This document shows positions 33,901 to 44,696 of a DNA stretch of 64,000 nt, in pieces (the first letter of the stretch is position 1; each line of letters begins with the position of its first letter). The position numbers and the translations under genes were made by a program. The notes under the pieces are model-generated. The model was given only the letters and a program-made list of their open reading frames with translations. It did no database searches and was not told the DNA's origin. The DNA is from Mariannaea sp. PMI_226. Taxonomy: Eukaryota > Ascomycota > Sordariomycetes > Hypocreales > Nectriaceae. Where the stretch lies: assembly GCA_024336345.1 (NCBI GenBank), contig JANFOG010000003.1:3354501-3418500 (forward strand), written 5' to 3'.

Positions 33901-36898
33901 TATAGGACAAGACATTATGACGGCACTAACGGCCCGTGGACGCCTGGAGACCTGGCTGCGTATTAATCAGCCTACATGGTTTTATACATATTCGTATTTC
34001 TCAGCTGGCTGTGCACGAAAACTCCCACGTGTCGGCGGCCAAGTGGGACGGCTCTGTCGGACAGTGCAGCCGGGCATCTCCCCCACGACCGGGGCTGCAT
34101 AGAAGACAATAAAAGGCCCCCTTCATAATTCGGCGATATCACTCCGGCATATTTGTTGCTTTTCGTCATGATCGCATGCTTTTCTTCGGACTTGACTCTC
34201 CATCCCTTCCTTGCCATGTGTGAAAAATCATGATGGCGTCCGGAGAGACAACGGGGGCCCTTGTTGCGAGCAGGGAATACGCCTCGGCTGGGCAATTAGA
34301 TCGCACGCCATGCCCCAGGATTCAATAATACCTGCGCTTGTAGTACTGCATGTACCATAGTTCCCACGGAAGATGCCTTCTGAAGTAATGAGCTGCTTTA
34401 ACGTTCAATAATTCACGCATTCACAAGCCCACAGTCACAATCACAATCACACTCGCGATGAAGCTCCGGCAACGGCAAGAAAAGAAAAAAAAACCTGATA
34501 CATAGTACGCCATCGAGAATGCAATGACGGAAAGTACCGTTCTCAATGCCGAACCGCCGTTGTGAACATGTCGATCCGAGGTTACAAAGCACACAACGAC
34601 GCTTGTACCCATCCAGCAGTTCGTCTGTCAATCCGAAAATTGCAGATCATCTGAGACTCACTGGCCCTGCCAGGCAATCTTGGCATCATTTCAACCCCAT
34701 GTTTAATTTTTCGTTTTTCTTTGGAGGGGGGAGGATGGAACCACACACGAGGCAGAAGGAGTGTTCAGAAGAGGGGTAATAATACCTGTTTCGACGAATC
34801 CATGCGTTGCAAATAAAAATGTACAGATCATGGTCATAATGAGACTGGCTTCCTAATGGGCAGGTCGCGTGCAGTTTGAGCATCGGTTGGCTGCTACCCA
34901 CGTGCCGGGTCTGTTTGCTCGTCAGGCGAGAAGATGCCAGGGCTCGAAGCCCTTGCTCCCAACATCGGCTCATCCATCATCACCCTCATCAGCATTGATC
35001 GAGAAAAGCAAGTCAGGTTCGATTCGATGATCGATCTTGGAGCGAAATCCTGACCACCCAGGCTTTTCTTGCATGCAGCGACGTTCGAACACATCCTGGA
35101 TTACCAGCCGGGGCTGAGAGTCTCGGCGAGTACCACCGTGATCAAACAAGGTATGCCAAAATACGAACAGAATCACAACAACACATTCATTACTTAGTCA
35201 CATTCTACATATTATGTAGTGAGAAACTCCCAAGGTGATAGTTTTTTTTTTTCACACCTGTCGGTGACCGAGGTTTTCAGCTTGATTGAGACAAGTAGGC
35301 TGCAGAGTGAAGATCATGTGTCCATCCATTGTGCTGGCACTACTGCAGTCTCTGAACTCTGAGAAGTGCACCCAGCCTCCCATGACCATCATCACCTCGG
35401 CTTCACTCTCATTCTCGCAGATCAGCATGTTTGACAGTGTTGCATTTCCTTCCTTGACTCTTTCTTTGGATCTACTACATGCCGACAATCGACAGGGTCA
35501 CTACTCACCGGGCATTCTGCCATTATAGCATGTGAGACAATAACCAAAGTCCCCAATTATGAACAGATGCGTATTATCAGCACTTTGCTTTTTGCTTAGA
35601 AATGCTGCTGCGCAGACTAAATATGTCGTATATGCACTTTGCTGGCGTAAAGCGGTGGACGATGTCTGGTATCTTGTTGTTCTCTCTTCCCTCCTGCAAT
35701 GACAGCACTTCCCAGCTCGATCGGCAGAATGAAGCAATCATGAGCTCTTCCTTTCCAACCACACCTACTCGTTTGCAGATTGAGACAAATCATGGCATCC
35801 ATTCTGAACTTAATTTTCCTTATCCCAGTCCTATTCGAGCTTCGGACGAGCTTTGTTTTGGTCTTGTCAGAACCTAATCATACTTCGTGTACTCTCCCAT
35901 GACGTAGGAAAATAATGACTTCGCTTGAACACAGCTTCGTCAGAAAAGCAGCTTTTATGATACCTGTAGAGTCAACTGAATAAATAACACTGGAGCTATG
36001 ATCAAAGGTGGGAATAGTATAGATACAATTTGAGCACCATGATCAGTATACGGAGACCAGCTACCCTACAGCGCCGGCTACCAAGATTTACACAGCGACA
36101 CATGCGCCACAAAAAACACCAACTTGAGATGTGATAGTCGTTCCGAATTTCAAGAGGTGGAATACCTATAGGACTCCAATTCAAGGGGAAGGGGATTAGG
36201 ATGACCCACGACTTTGATGTTATTCTCTCCTACTGAGTAATTCATATCGAGATCTCAAGTGTTCGAGCCATACACCAATTCGCAAAAGATCGGCTAAATT
36301 CTTCGCAGTATTAACCGCCCTAGCTTCAAGATAGAATGCACAGTAACATTTATTGAGGAGAAATTTATCTTTACCAAATCCAGCGATGGATTGAAACACT
36401 CGTGATGATAGTTGTTGAGGAGTAATTGACACGAGGAGGTGCCTATTGCAGAGATATAGGTAACCCCGAACTATATAGTCTTGGAGCATTTGGTAGCTTA
36501 AGTAAATATATTCAAAGTATCGTAGGGGAATAAATCATATTGATGGCCGCTTCTGGCAAGCCAAGACTTGAATCGACGACGAGGTTTCGCTTCGGCCAAT
36601 TGGCGCCCGGAAGTTCCGGGGATCTCTAGATCATCACGTAAGCTGCCGAACTGGGCAGCTGTGTTCGAGTGCCACATTTCAACATCTTGCTTTGGTTCTC
36701 AAATTCATCGCTATCCTGGTGTTGTTCAAAATCGGTTGGGCCTGACTGAGGAGTGGTACCTGGGCGGTATTGTTGTTTTTTTATACCGGTGGGAATCACT
36801 CGCGGGACGAAACGAAACGAAGGGCTGACATTGAGCTGGGACGTCATCAACCTCCTCCCGGGTTACCAAGCCAGTGATTGGACCCGAGCATATTTACC
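30903..36898. other. Long gene-free spacer (about 6 kb)
   Basis: It begins with the promoter of the preceding minus-strand gene, including a GA-rich tract (31009-31062, CT-rich on the coding strand). The rest has many short overlapping ORFs with no recognisable domains, a TG repeat at about 31861-31875, CACGTG-type sites near 34025 and 34900, and AT-rich sequence from about 35500 onward. I saw no tRNA, rRNA or intact transposon. Unannotated exons of a low-expression gene cannot be excluded. Confidence 0.5.
31009..31062 (-). promoter_or_regulatory. Pyrimidine-rich (CT) tract upstream of the unknown protein gene
   Basis: Nearly pure GA repeat on the plus strand, hence CT on the coding strand, about 110-160 bp before the chosen ATG at 30902. 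It matches the pyrimidine-rich leader style seen upstream of two other genes in this window. Confidence 0.5.
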
Positions 36899-38886
36899 AT
36901 GGATCTCTTCGTCAGGCATGGCGACCATGGCCATGAGGATGAGCATGGACATGGAGAGGGCCACGGAAGTGAGGATTCCGTGAGACAGCATGCTCTAGCG
37001 TCCCTTTATTGGTATACCATTGGTGCCGTGCTCATCTGCGGCTTCCTTTCAAGACTGGCCTCTGCACAAATTGCTAGACAAAGGCAAGCAACAAAGCTCT
37101 GGATTGGCTCTATGTCCTTAATTCGAATAAAACTCTAACAATAGTATATAGGATAAAGAGGCGACCATCACGCTCAAGTCCCGACTCAATATCCCTACTT
37201 GAGAGGATATTCGAGGCGCCAAAAACTGCCATTGCTGGTTCACTCTTCTACCGTCGTCGCCCTGCGTGGCTGGTTGCTCTCCCTCTCAGAAAAACTTTCT
37301 TGGTTATTGTATATGCTGCCTTTGTGAGCTTTCTCTTGACATATAAAGCTGTTAAACATGATGGCCAATACTTTGAAAGACTCGGATTTCGAGCTGGCTG
37401 GATTACCGTGACACAGACGGCTCTACCATTCCTGCTGGCTGCAAGGACCAACCCCATTGGTCTTATCTTGGGAACCTCGTATGAGAGAGTCAATTGGTTT
37501 CATCGATGGGTCTCTCGCATTTTCGTCATCAGCGCGACCGTCCATGGGTCCTTCTTCGTTACTGAGTGGATCATCGCTGACTTCTTCTGGGATGAATTGA
37601 AGACGGTTGGCATGGTGAAATGGGGATTAGCCGCTTGGGCAGTTCTTGTTTGGACACTTCTTTCGACATTGCGGCCCTTCCGAAGCATGCGGTATGAATT
37701 CTTTGTTTTGCAGCACATTATCTCTGTTGTGTTGCTGTTGGTCTTTCTCCTCCTTCATGTTCCTGAGCATCACCATTTTAGTGTTTGGTGTGCTGTCGTT
37801 GCCTTCGTCTGGGATATTGTCACGCGTTCAGCAAATCCTCTTTTCAGGAACCTTCACCTCCGTCTTTCATCCGGTGTCAATCGATTTGCACACCAGGCAC
37901 ATATTTCTGTTGTTGATACTGAACTGACCATCGCCACGGTGCGCAATGTTGGTTTTAACTGGACCCCGGGGCAGCACGTTTTGATCTGGTCACCGACTTT
38001 CCCACGACAATTTCCTCATCCTTTTACCATATCCAGCATTCCGAATCGCGAGACGTCGACCAAAGACGTCCAACTCGTGATGAAGACAAAGGACGGGTTC
38101 ACAAAGGAACTCAACCATTGGGCTAGGGGGACTGATCGCGATGGGGGGGATGGTACCTTGCGTGTGTTTCTTGCGGGGCCCTATGGAAGTATGCCGACTT
38201 GGAAGCAATACGAAACAGTTGTATTGGTCGCAGCTTCGACGGGAGCTTCGTTTACGACGCCCATTCTCGAGAGTTTGCTGACGTCGAAGAATACCGGACG
38301 AGTGCGAAGCATCAGCGCTCTTTATATTGCACGACGAAAAGCCCATTTGGAACCATACCTACAGCGAATTTCCCGGCTTGTACCGCGGGCAAAGATGATG
38401 GGGCTGTCGGTTCGCGTTGAGGTGGCCATCACCAAAGCCGGTCCCTATGCTGCTGCGGGCTTGGACGAGGACCCAGTCAATGAGAGCCGCGAGAGGCTGA
38501 TAACAGAACCCGAACGAGAGACGGAGCGACTAGATGAAGACAAAAGAAGCAGTATAGAGCTTGAAAGATTTTCAATAGATTCAAGCGACTCTGTAGGTAG
38601 CGAGAGAGCCGACCAGCTGCTCAAAGAAGAGGTCGAACTCGGTTTTGGAGACGGCCAAGAGTACGATGCATCCGCAATCATCGAGACTCAAGGTCGCCCG
38701 GATATTGAAGTATTCGTGGCTAGTGCTACCGGTAAGGTTGCTGGATCTGTCGCTGTGGGAGTTTGTGGTGGTAGCGCAATTGAGAAGAGCGTGAAGCTGG
38801 GTGTGGCGTCACTTCGGAGCGAGCAGGCGTCACAAGGATTGGGCGCAAACGATGTTTTCTTACACGTTGAGCGGTCATATATCTAA
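36899..38886 (+). CDS. Ferric reductase (FRE/NOX-type transmembrane metalloreductase)
   Basis: Spliced model of 639 aa: exons 36899-37083 and 37152-38886, joined across a non-canonical GC-AG intron (AAAG|GCAAGC...CTAAC...TATAG, 68 bp). It moves electrons from NADPH through FAD and two hemes to extracytoplasmic Fe(III) or Cu(II). Heme ligand pairs are H179/H193 and H250/H264, each with 13 residues between. The FAD motif is HPFTISS (351-357), NADPH-site motifs are GPYGS (404-408) and VLVAASTGASFTTP (419-432), and CGGS lies near the C-terminus. The N-terminus has a His/Asp/Glu-rich stretch, HGDHGHEDEHGHGEGHG, before the first helix, a possible metal-binding tail. A Ser/Glu-rich insert of about 70 residues (about 497-566) interrupts the NADPH domain. 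No siderophore gene is adjacent. Confidence 0.93.
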
Positions 38887-39756
38887 TAGAATTCCTTTAG
38901 AATCTAGATATAATATATAATGAATGCAATATTAACTGTGCATAGCCGATGATGTCGATTCAAGGTGTGTGGGTTTCGGATGAAAGGGGGTTGGAACAAT
39001 CGTCCGGGAACAATAAATATTCAAGGGGAGTATGTCTAGTACAAAGAAATGGAATGAACAATGGAGTGAATGTAGTACATATCCTAATCCGACTTATTGC
39101 ACACAGGACTGCACAGCTGCGCAGGTCCTCAGTTTTGACATGGTCTGATGCCGGCAATTCGAGTTCCTAGCCACCTTCACAATACCTTGCAACATCCTTT
39201 CGGAAAATTTCAAGATAAGGCTGTCGTCAAAGAAGTTGCAGGAAGCGTTCCGATTGGGCGTCATCCTATCACTCTCTGGCTATCGAAACACTTCTGGTTA
39301 GGAGTGCTGGTGGGACAACTGCATCGAAACAACAAACCGAATATCTGACGCCATGCGGAATGCAAGACATGCAGTTTCAGGGGGATGGCTTTCAGGCGGC
39401 AGAGATATTCTTAGGCTGGCAAAGGGTAACAGGTAGGGCCTGTATCTGTTCTAGTCGATTGCTCTTCGATGTGGCTGCATGTTGAACACTTCCTTCAGAA
39501 TGAACGAGCAAAAGCAAGTTTCGTTTGGTTCTTTGATAGCGATGTGAGATAGAGAACAGGCTAGAGTGTGCTGTGTGTTTCTCGTTCTGCCTTCGCAGAC
39601 AAAGACTGAATTTTCTTACACCTATAAAGTGACAAGGGCTTCTGTGCTTTGAGTAGATTTGAAAGCCGTCTTCGTGCTATAGACAATAGACAAATCTTGA
39701 CTACTCATTTGCAACTTCAATACCCGCATAACTCAACTCAAGAAGTCTTTCTCATC
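38887..39756. other. Spacer between ferric reductase and HTH-like gene
   Basis: About 870 bp with no coding frame of note. It should contain the ferric reductase 3' UTR and the upstream region of the next plus-strand gene. Confidence 0.55.
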
Positions 39757-40230
39757 ATGGGAAGAAACCATCGGGGCAAGTCAATTCCTGAAAACTGGCC
39801 GGCCCGAATGCGTGAGGTGCTGGGTGAGGATTTTGTCTGGACGTGGTACGCACGAGAGGCTCGGGAGACGGAACCCCTTGATGATTCACAGGATTTGCCG
39901 GCATTCCCAATTGGTGGGCAGGACAGGGAGCAATCACTATGGTCACCAACTGAATGCGAGAGGGTTCAGAGGCTGGCAGACATGGGCGTGTTTGCCAGCG
40001 AGATTGGACGGTTAATCTGCCGTTCCACAACTTGTGTGCACACACATCTTTGGACGAGTGAGAGTACGTGGAGGCGTCGTCAGCGTCAATGCATCAAAGT
40101 GGTTCGTGATAAGCCAGCGAGCCAGGACAAAGCATGTTTCACGATGGAGGATATCCAGGCAGCCCAGATCTTGCAACAGCTGAGCCAGATACCTATTAAC
40201 TTTAAGGTAAGGGCAAAAGACCGCCAATAA
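39757..40230 (+). CDS. Small hypothetical protein with helix-turn-helix-like segment
   Basis: 157 aa from ATG 39757; the frame is open upstream to 39649 but without an ATG. The middle segment SPTECERVQRLADMGVFASE followed by IGRLICRSTTCVHTHLW has the pattern of a SANT/Myb- or homeodomain-like HTH: Trp, acidic helix, Gly turn, then IGRLICRS, as in fungal 'W-x-EE-x-L...G-x-S-x-x-IA-x-x-L-x-RS' proteins. The segment after it is basic (TWRRRQRQCIKVVRDK). I cannot name the family, and a DNA-binding role is inferred from the pattern only. No introns were needed. Confidence 0.5.
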   Translation: MGRNHRGKSIPENWPARMREVLGEDFVWTWYAREARETEPLDDSQDLPAFPIGGQDREQSLWSPTECERVQRLADMGVFASEIGRLICRSTTCVHTHLWTSESTWRRRQRQCIKVVRDKPASQDKACFTMEDIQAAQILQQLSQIPINFKVRAKDRQ

Positions 40231-42688
40231 TATAAATATTTCCACGGCCATACTGTTTGGGCCGTCGGTTGGGGGCAGTGGGACACTCAGATATGGGTAC
40301 AAACGGAGGTGACTGAGAACTGGGTCCTCACTGCTTCGAGCAGAAAGTTTTTGGATATGTTAAGCGCGAGACGTGCTCCATAGCGGTAATTAGATGATGT
40401 TTTGGTGAAGTCTGATAGAATAATCAAACCCCCACGTGCGATGTTGACTTACACCGTGATTCTCCCTACCTGTATCACATATGATTATGATGACTGGAAC
40501 GAAGCCAGATACCTCACCACACCCGTGAGATTATTACTATTCAGCTTGATAGCAATGAAAAAGAAGTCCGCTTCTGCCAAGAGGTATACTAGGTATGCAA
40601 GCTGCTTGCCTGCACAGTGATATGTCGCATTTTCTGGTCATCTCGTTCCACCAAGCCGAAAGCTGGGCGGTAGATACCGCCGAGATTGGACAGATTACCC
40701 CAGAATCTTTAATTTATCGAACGGCTTTCCTGTCTCCAACCCGGGGTAACGAAGGAGGACGAGACCAAACCGGGCTCGGGCAAGGGGTCTTGCATCATGT
40801 ACAGTACATGGCAGTTTTTCCAACGAATGTGGGAGCGGCGGGTCTGTTGTTGTTGGTCCAAGGAGGCGATTTGGTGCCCGGAGGTCGGCGTCCGGGGTAT
40901 CTGATGCGAGAGTTTAAGGAGTCAGGGACAGGCTTTGGATGAAAGGACCATTTGGCGTGCTGGACATGATTCGCCAGGAATTGCCGACCAGATCCCGGGG
41001 TAAGTATCTTGGGGATGATCGAGAGAAGTTGATGGGTTGAAGGTGGTGATAACCGAATGATGCCGACGGATGGTCCGTGCCTGATTCGGCTGGACGGAAG
41101 GTCCTTGAGGGCCAGAGAAGCACATTTTGCGGTGGACGGGCAGGAAGGTACGGGTGCGTCGGTTCCGGGCGACGGACTCCGCTTGGGCACTTTGGGGAAG
41201 GAAAGGCGGCTTGGCCGGCGGTGGCTGAGATTGGGGGAATTGAGCCTCACCTTAAGGTACGTAGCACGCGAATAGGCACTATGCTATTACTACTCCTGCG
41301 ACGTTACACGTACAGGAATCCATCATAGTTTATCCCTCGATTGAAAGAAGTGGAAACCAAAGGAGAAAAAAAAAAGGGAAAGGGGAGGGATTACTGGTGA
41401 CAATTGACAATGCAGGGCTTTTATTTCTCAAAAGAACAAGGGGCCTTGCCTCAAGTGCGTATTCGCAGATCCAAGTCAGTTCATCGTTATCACGATTTGT
41501 GAATGTCGACTGATCGTGGCACATAGCCCACAAGAGGCCCCTTCTGTCGGCTAATTTCCCATCCCCGAAAAAACAGCCGGTGAAATGTTCTTCTCGGATA
41601 TATATTTTTTTCTCTGCTCGTATGGAGTACAGTGACCGGGCACCTGACTTGAACTGTGTCCATGCCTGTTCACAGTGCACTGCAGCGGGAGGAGCCTTGA
41701 GTTTCTGCTGGCTGGAGTTTGGAGTGAGATTAAATGTGTGCTATTTTGTTTAGTCGTGGTGTGGCTCAGTCGTTTGTTTACTCACCTTGGCTGGTCCCCT
41801 CATAACCCCACTTGAGCTTGAATCATCTGGGTTCTTTTTTTTTTACCCATGAATCAGGATGGGGAAAGTGTCATTGGAATCGAGGAAGAGAAAAGGAGTG
41901 CAGCTCAAGAGAGGGCCCTCGGTATGGTTGGAATCCAATTATCATCCCATAGCTTTGCAGGTGATTGTTTCTTGTGCTTGGTACTGTACCTGATGTGCCA
42001 CACTCAATGTGCGATGATGGGCCGATGGCCCCACCAGAGATGGAGAGATTTGGAGTAAGTTAAGGTATGGAAGGCACAGAGAACCCCTCCATCCAAAGCA
42101 CAAGCACCCTCGTCACTAAAGCAGCGAAGCGACTCAGGACCTCATCTCTGCATCACTACAACTCTCGCTCCCGCGTCCAATCGGCCACTGGGACAAGACC
42201 ACCGAAGAGCTTTCCCCGCGCTAGGTTGCTCCGGACGCTTGGTTCGGGGTTCGAGGGGTTCTAAGGGCCTTTTGTTGAATTTGGCCGTTCGTACTCCGTG
42301 CTATAGTCTACCCTGTCATGGTCATTGGCATCGACATTTGGCCGCTCCGAATTTACCAAGTACTGTACCTCCACCTCGCACGGCGAGAGGGGCCGCCCCC
42401 CTCGTCGCCCCCCCGAGGCCTTGCGTTTGACAGCAGCATGGATTGGATGGGGCTGCCAGTTTTCTTTCTACTACTTCTACCTCAGTCTCGTCCTCTTTTT
42501 TTTCTCCCCTTCTTCATTTCCCTCTGCTCTCTTTTCCTTCTTGTTCAGTCGATATTTGATACCCAAGACTCTTATCTCCTTCTCCTTCTCTATCTCTTCC
42601 TCATTTCTTTTTATTCCTCTTCCTTGGCTGCCAATTGGGCTTCTGCGACCCTGCCTCTCTCTCCAATTAACGTTGAAGCTCTGTCGTC
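40231..42688. promoter_or_regulatory. Spacer and promoter region of ACH1
   Basis: About 2.5 kb without a convincing gene. The last 230 bp before ACH1 is a long pyrimidine-rich tract (about 42463-42625) preceded by a GC-rich segment (42380-42420). Overlapping short ORFs further upstream have no recognisable domains. Confidence 0.55.
42463..42625 (+). promoter_or_regulatory. Pyrimidine-rich leader upstream of ACH1
   Basis: A CT/TTC-rich stretch of about 160 bp ends about 60 bp before the start codon, typical of strongly expressed housekeeping genes in filamentous fungi. Confidence 0.5.
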
Positions 42689-44696
42689 ATGGCCTCTCCC
42701 GTCGCATCGGCCGCCCTGAAGGCGCGCATTCGCAATCCTGCTCTCCTCAAGAAGATTTGCCGTCCTGAGGACACCATCAGGCATTTCCCCAATGGCTCCT
42801 ACATTGGCTGGTCCGGCTTCACCGGTGTCGGATATCCCAAGTACGTTTTTGCTGTAAACCTTCTGCCGGTTGACCCCAGTCCCTTGGTCCGCTTTTGCCG
42901 CATTGGGATATACCATGCTGTGGCCCCCCACCGGCCGGATCTCCCGCAAGTGCCGGATCGTCTCCCGGATGACCATTTCCCTCCTCTGAGATCAACCAAA
43001 ATTCCCCGAATTTTATACGCTTTCAGGCGTACTTGCGCGCACAAACTTGAATTTGCGAATATGAGGGAGAAAGGGAAAACTTAAAAAAGAAAGGAAAAAA
43101 GAAGTTGACTAACATGGATTCTGCGCATCTAGGAAGGTTCCTCTTGCCATGGCCGACCACGTCGAGGCCAACAACCTCCAGGGCAAGATGAGGTACTCCC
43201 TCTTCGTCGGTGCCTCCTCCGGTGCCGAGACGGAGAACAGATGGGCCGAGCTTGAAATGATTGAGCGCCGAAGCCCTCACCAGGTCGGAAAGTCGATTTC
43301 TTCGCGTGTCAACAATGGCTCGATCAACTTTTTCGACAAGCACTTGTCCATGTTCCCTACTGACCTTGTCTATGTGAGTTTAGAACGCAAATCAAGGCCC
43401 CAAAAGCGACCTTTGACTGACTTCATTTCGACTCTAGGGTTTCTACACCAAGGACCGCGATAACAAGAACCTCGACGTCACTGTCGTCGAGGCCACCGAG
43501 ATTCTGGAGGATGGTAGCATTGTCCCCGGTGCCTCTGTCGGCGCCACTCCTGAGCTGCTCCAGGTGGCTGATAAGGTGAGTTTTCCTGGGCCTCTGCGCC
43601 GAGCCACTCGTCGTCAAACACAAACTAATTTTGGATTGCAATGTAGATCATCGTCGAGATTAACACTACCCAGCCCTCGTTCAGAGGTCTGCACGACATT
43701 ACCATGATGGATCTTCCTCCCCACCGCAAGCCTTTCAACATCACTGGCATCCGTGACCGAATCGGATCCGAGTCCATCCCCGTGGACCCCGAAAAGATTG
43801 TGGCTATTGTTGAGGGCGATTATGGCGATATTACCGGTGCTAATGCCCCCGCTGATGAGACGTCAGTTGGAATTGCCAACCATTTGATCGAGTTCCTGGA
43901 ACACGAAGTTACACATGGACGTCTCCCTGAGAACCTGCTGCCCCTGCAATCTGGTATCGGCAACGTTGCCAATGCCATCATTGGTGGTCTCAACGACTCC
44001 CGTTTCAAGAACCTGACTGTCTGGACTGAGGTCATTCAGGATACTTTCTTTGATCTCTTCGACTCTGGAAAGCTTGACTTCGCTACTGCCACCTCCATCC
44101 GTCTCTCCGACGACGGCTTCAAACGCTTCTATAACAACTGGGATGCCTACGCCCCTAAACTCCTGCTCCGCAACCAATCCATCTCCAACGCTCCTGAAAT
44201 CATCCGCCGTCTTGGCATCATTGGCATGAACACGCCTGTTGAGGTTGACATCTACGGCCATGCCAACTCCACTTGTGTGAATGGCTCACGCATGCTCAAC
44301 GGCCTCGGTGGCTCTGGTGACTTCCTCCGTAACGCCAAGTACTCCATCATGCACACCCCCTCGACCCGACCTTCCAAGACCGATCCCCATGGCGTCTCCT
44401 GCATCGTCCCCATGTGCACCCACGTCGACCACACCGAGCACGACCTCGATGTCGTGGTCACTGAGCAGGGTCTCGCCGATCTGCGTGGCCTGGCTCCCCG
44501 AGAACGCGCCCGCGTGATTATCAACAAGTGCGCGCACCCCAAGTATCAGCCCATCCTTACCCATTACTACGAGAAGGCCGAGTACGAGTGTCTCAAGAAG
44601 GGTGCGGGCCACGAGCCTCATCTCCTTTGGAACAGCTTCGACCTTCATAAGGCCCTTGTGGAGGAGGGAAGCATGCTCAAGGTCAAGCCTTGGTAA
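42689..44696 (+). CDS. ACH1: Acetyl-CoA hydrolase / succinyl-CoA:acetate CoA-transferase
   Basis: Spliced model of 526 aa: exons 42689-42840, 43133-43373, 43438-43575 and 43647-44696; introns of 292, 64 and 71 bp. The length equals that of yeast Ach1. In the family the enzyme exchanges CoA between succinyl-CoA (or propionyl-CoA) and acetate in mitochondria, helping acetate or propionyl-CoA detoxification. The Arg/Lys-bearing N-terminus ([17 protein letters not shown]) could act as a presequence. Family blocks include [54 protein letters not shown] (whose Glu is the likely CoA-ester-forming residue by analogy with AarC), [13 protein letters not shown] and [13 protein letters not shown]. The codon bias (C-ending) suggests high expression. 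Confidence 0.96.

Noticed and set aside
35015..35035. B-box-like ggttcgattc
   Set aside because: No T-stem, anticodon arm or acceptor stem could be drawn.
40795..41250. 151-codon minus-strand ORF upstream of ACH1
   Set aside because: Ser/Pro-rich with no motif, and overlapping ORFs of similar quality on both strands.
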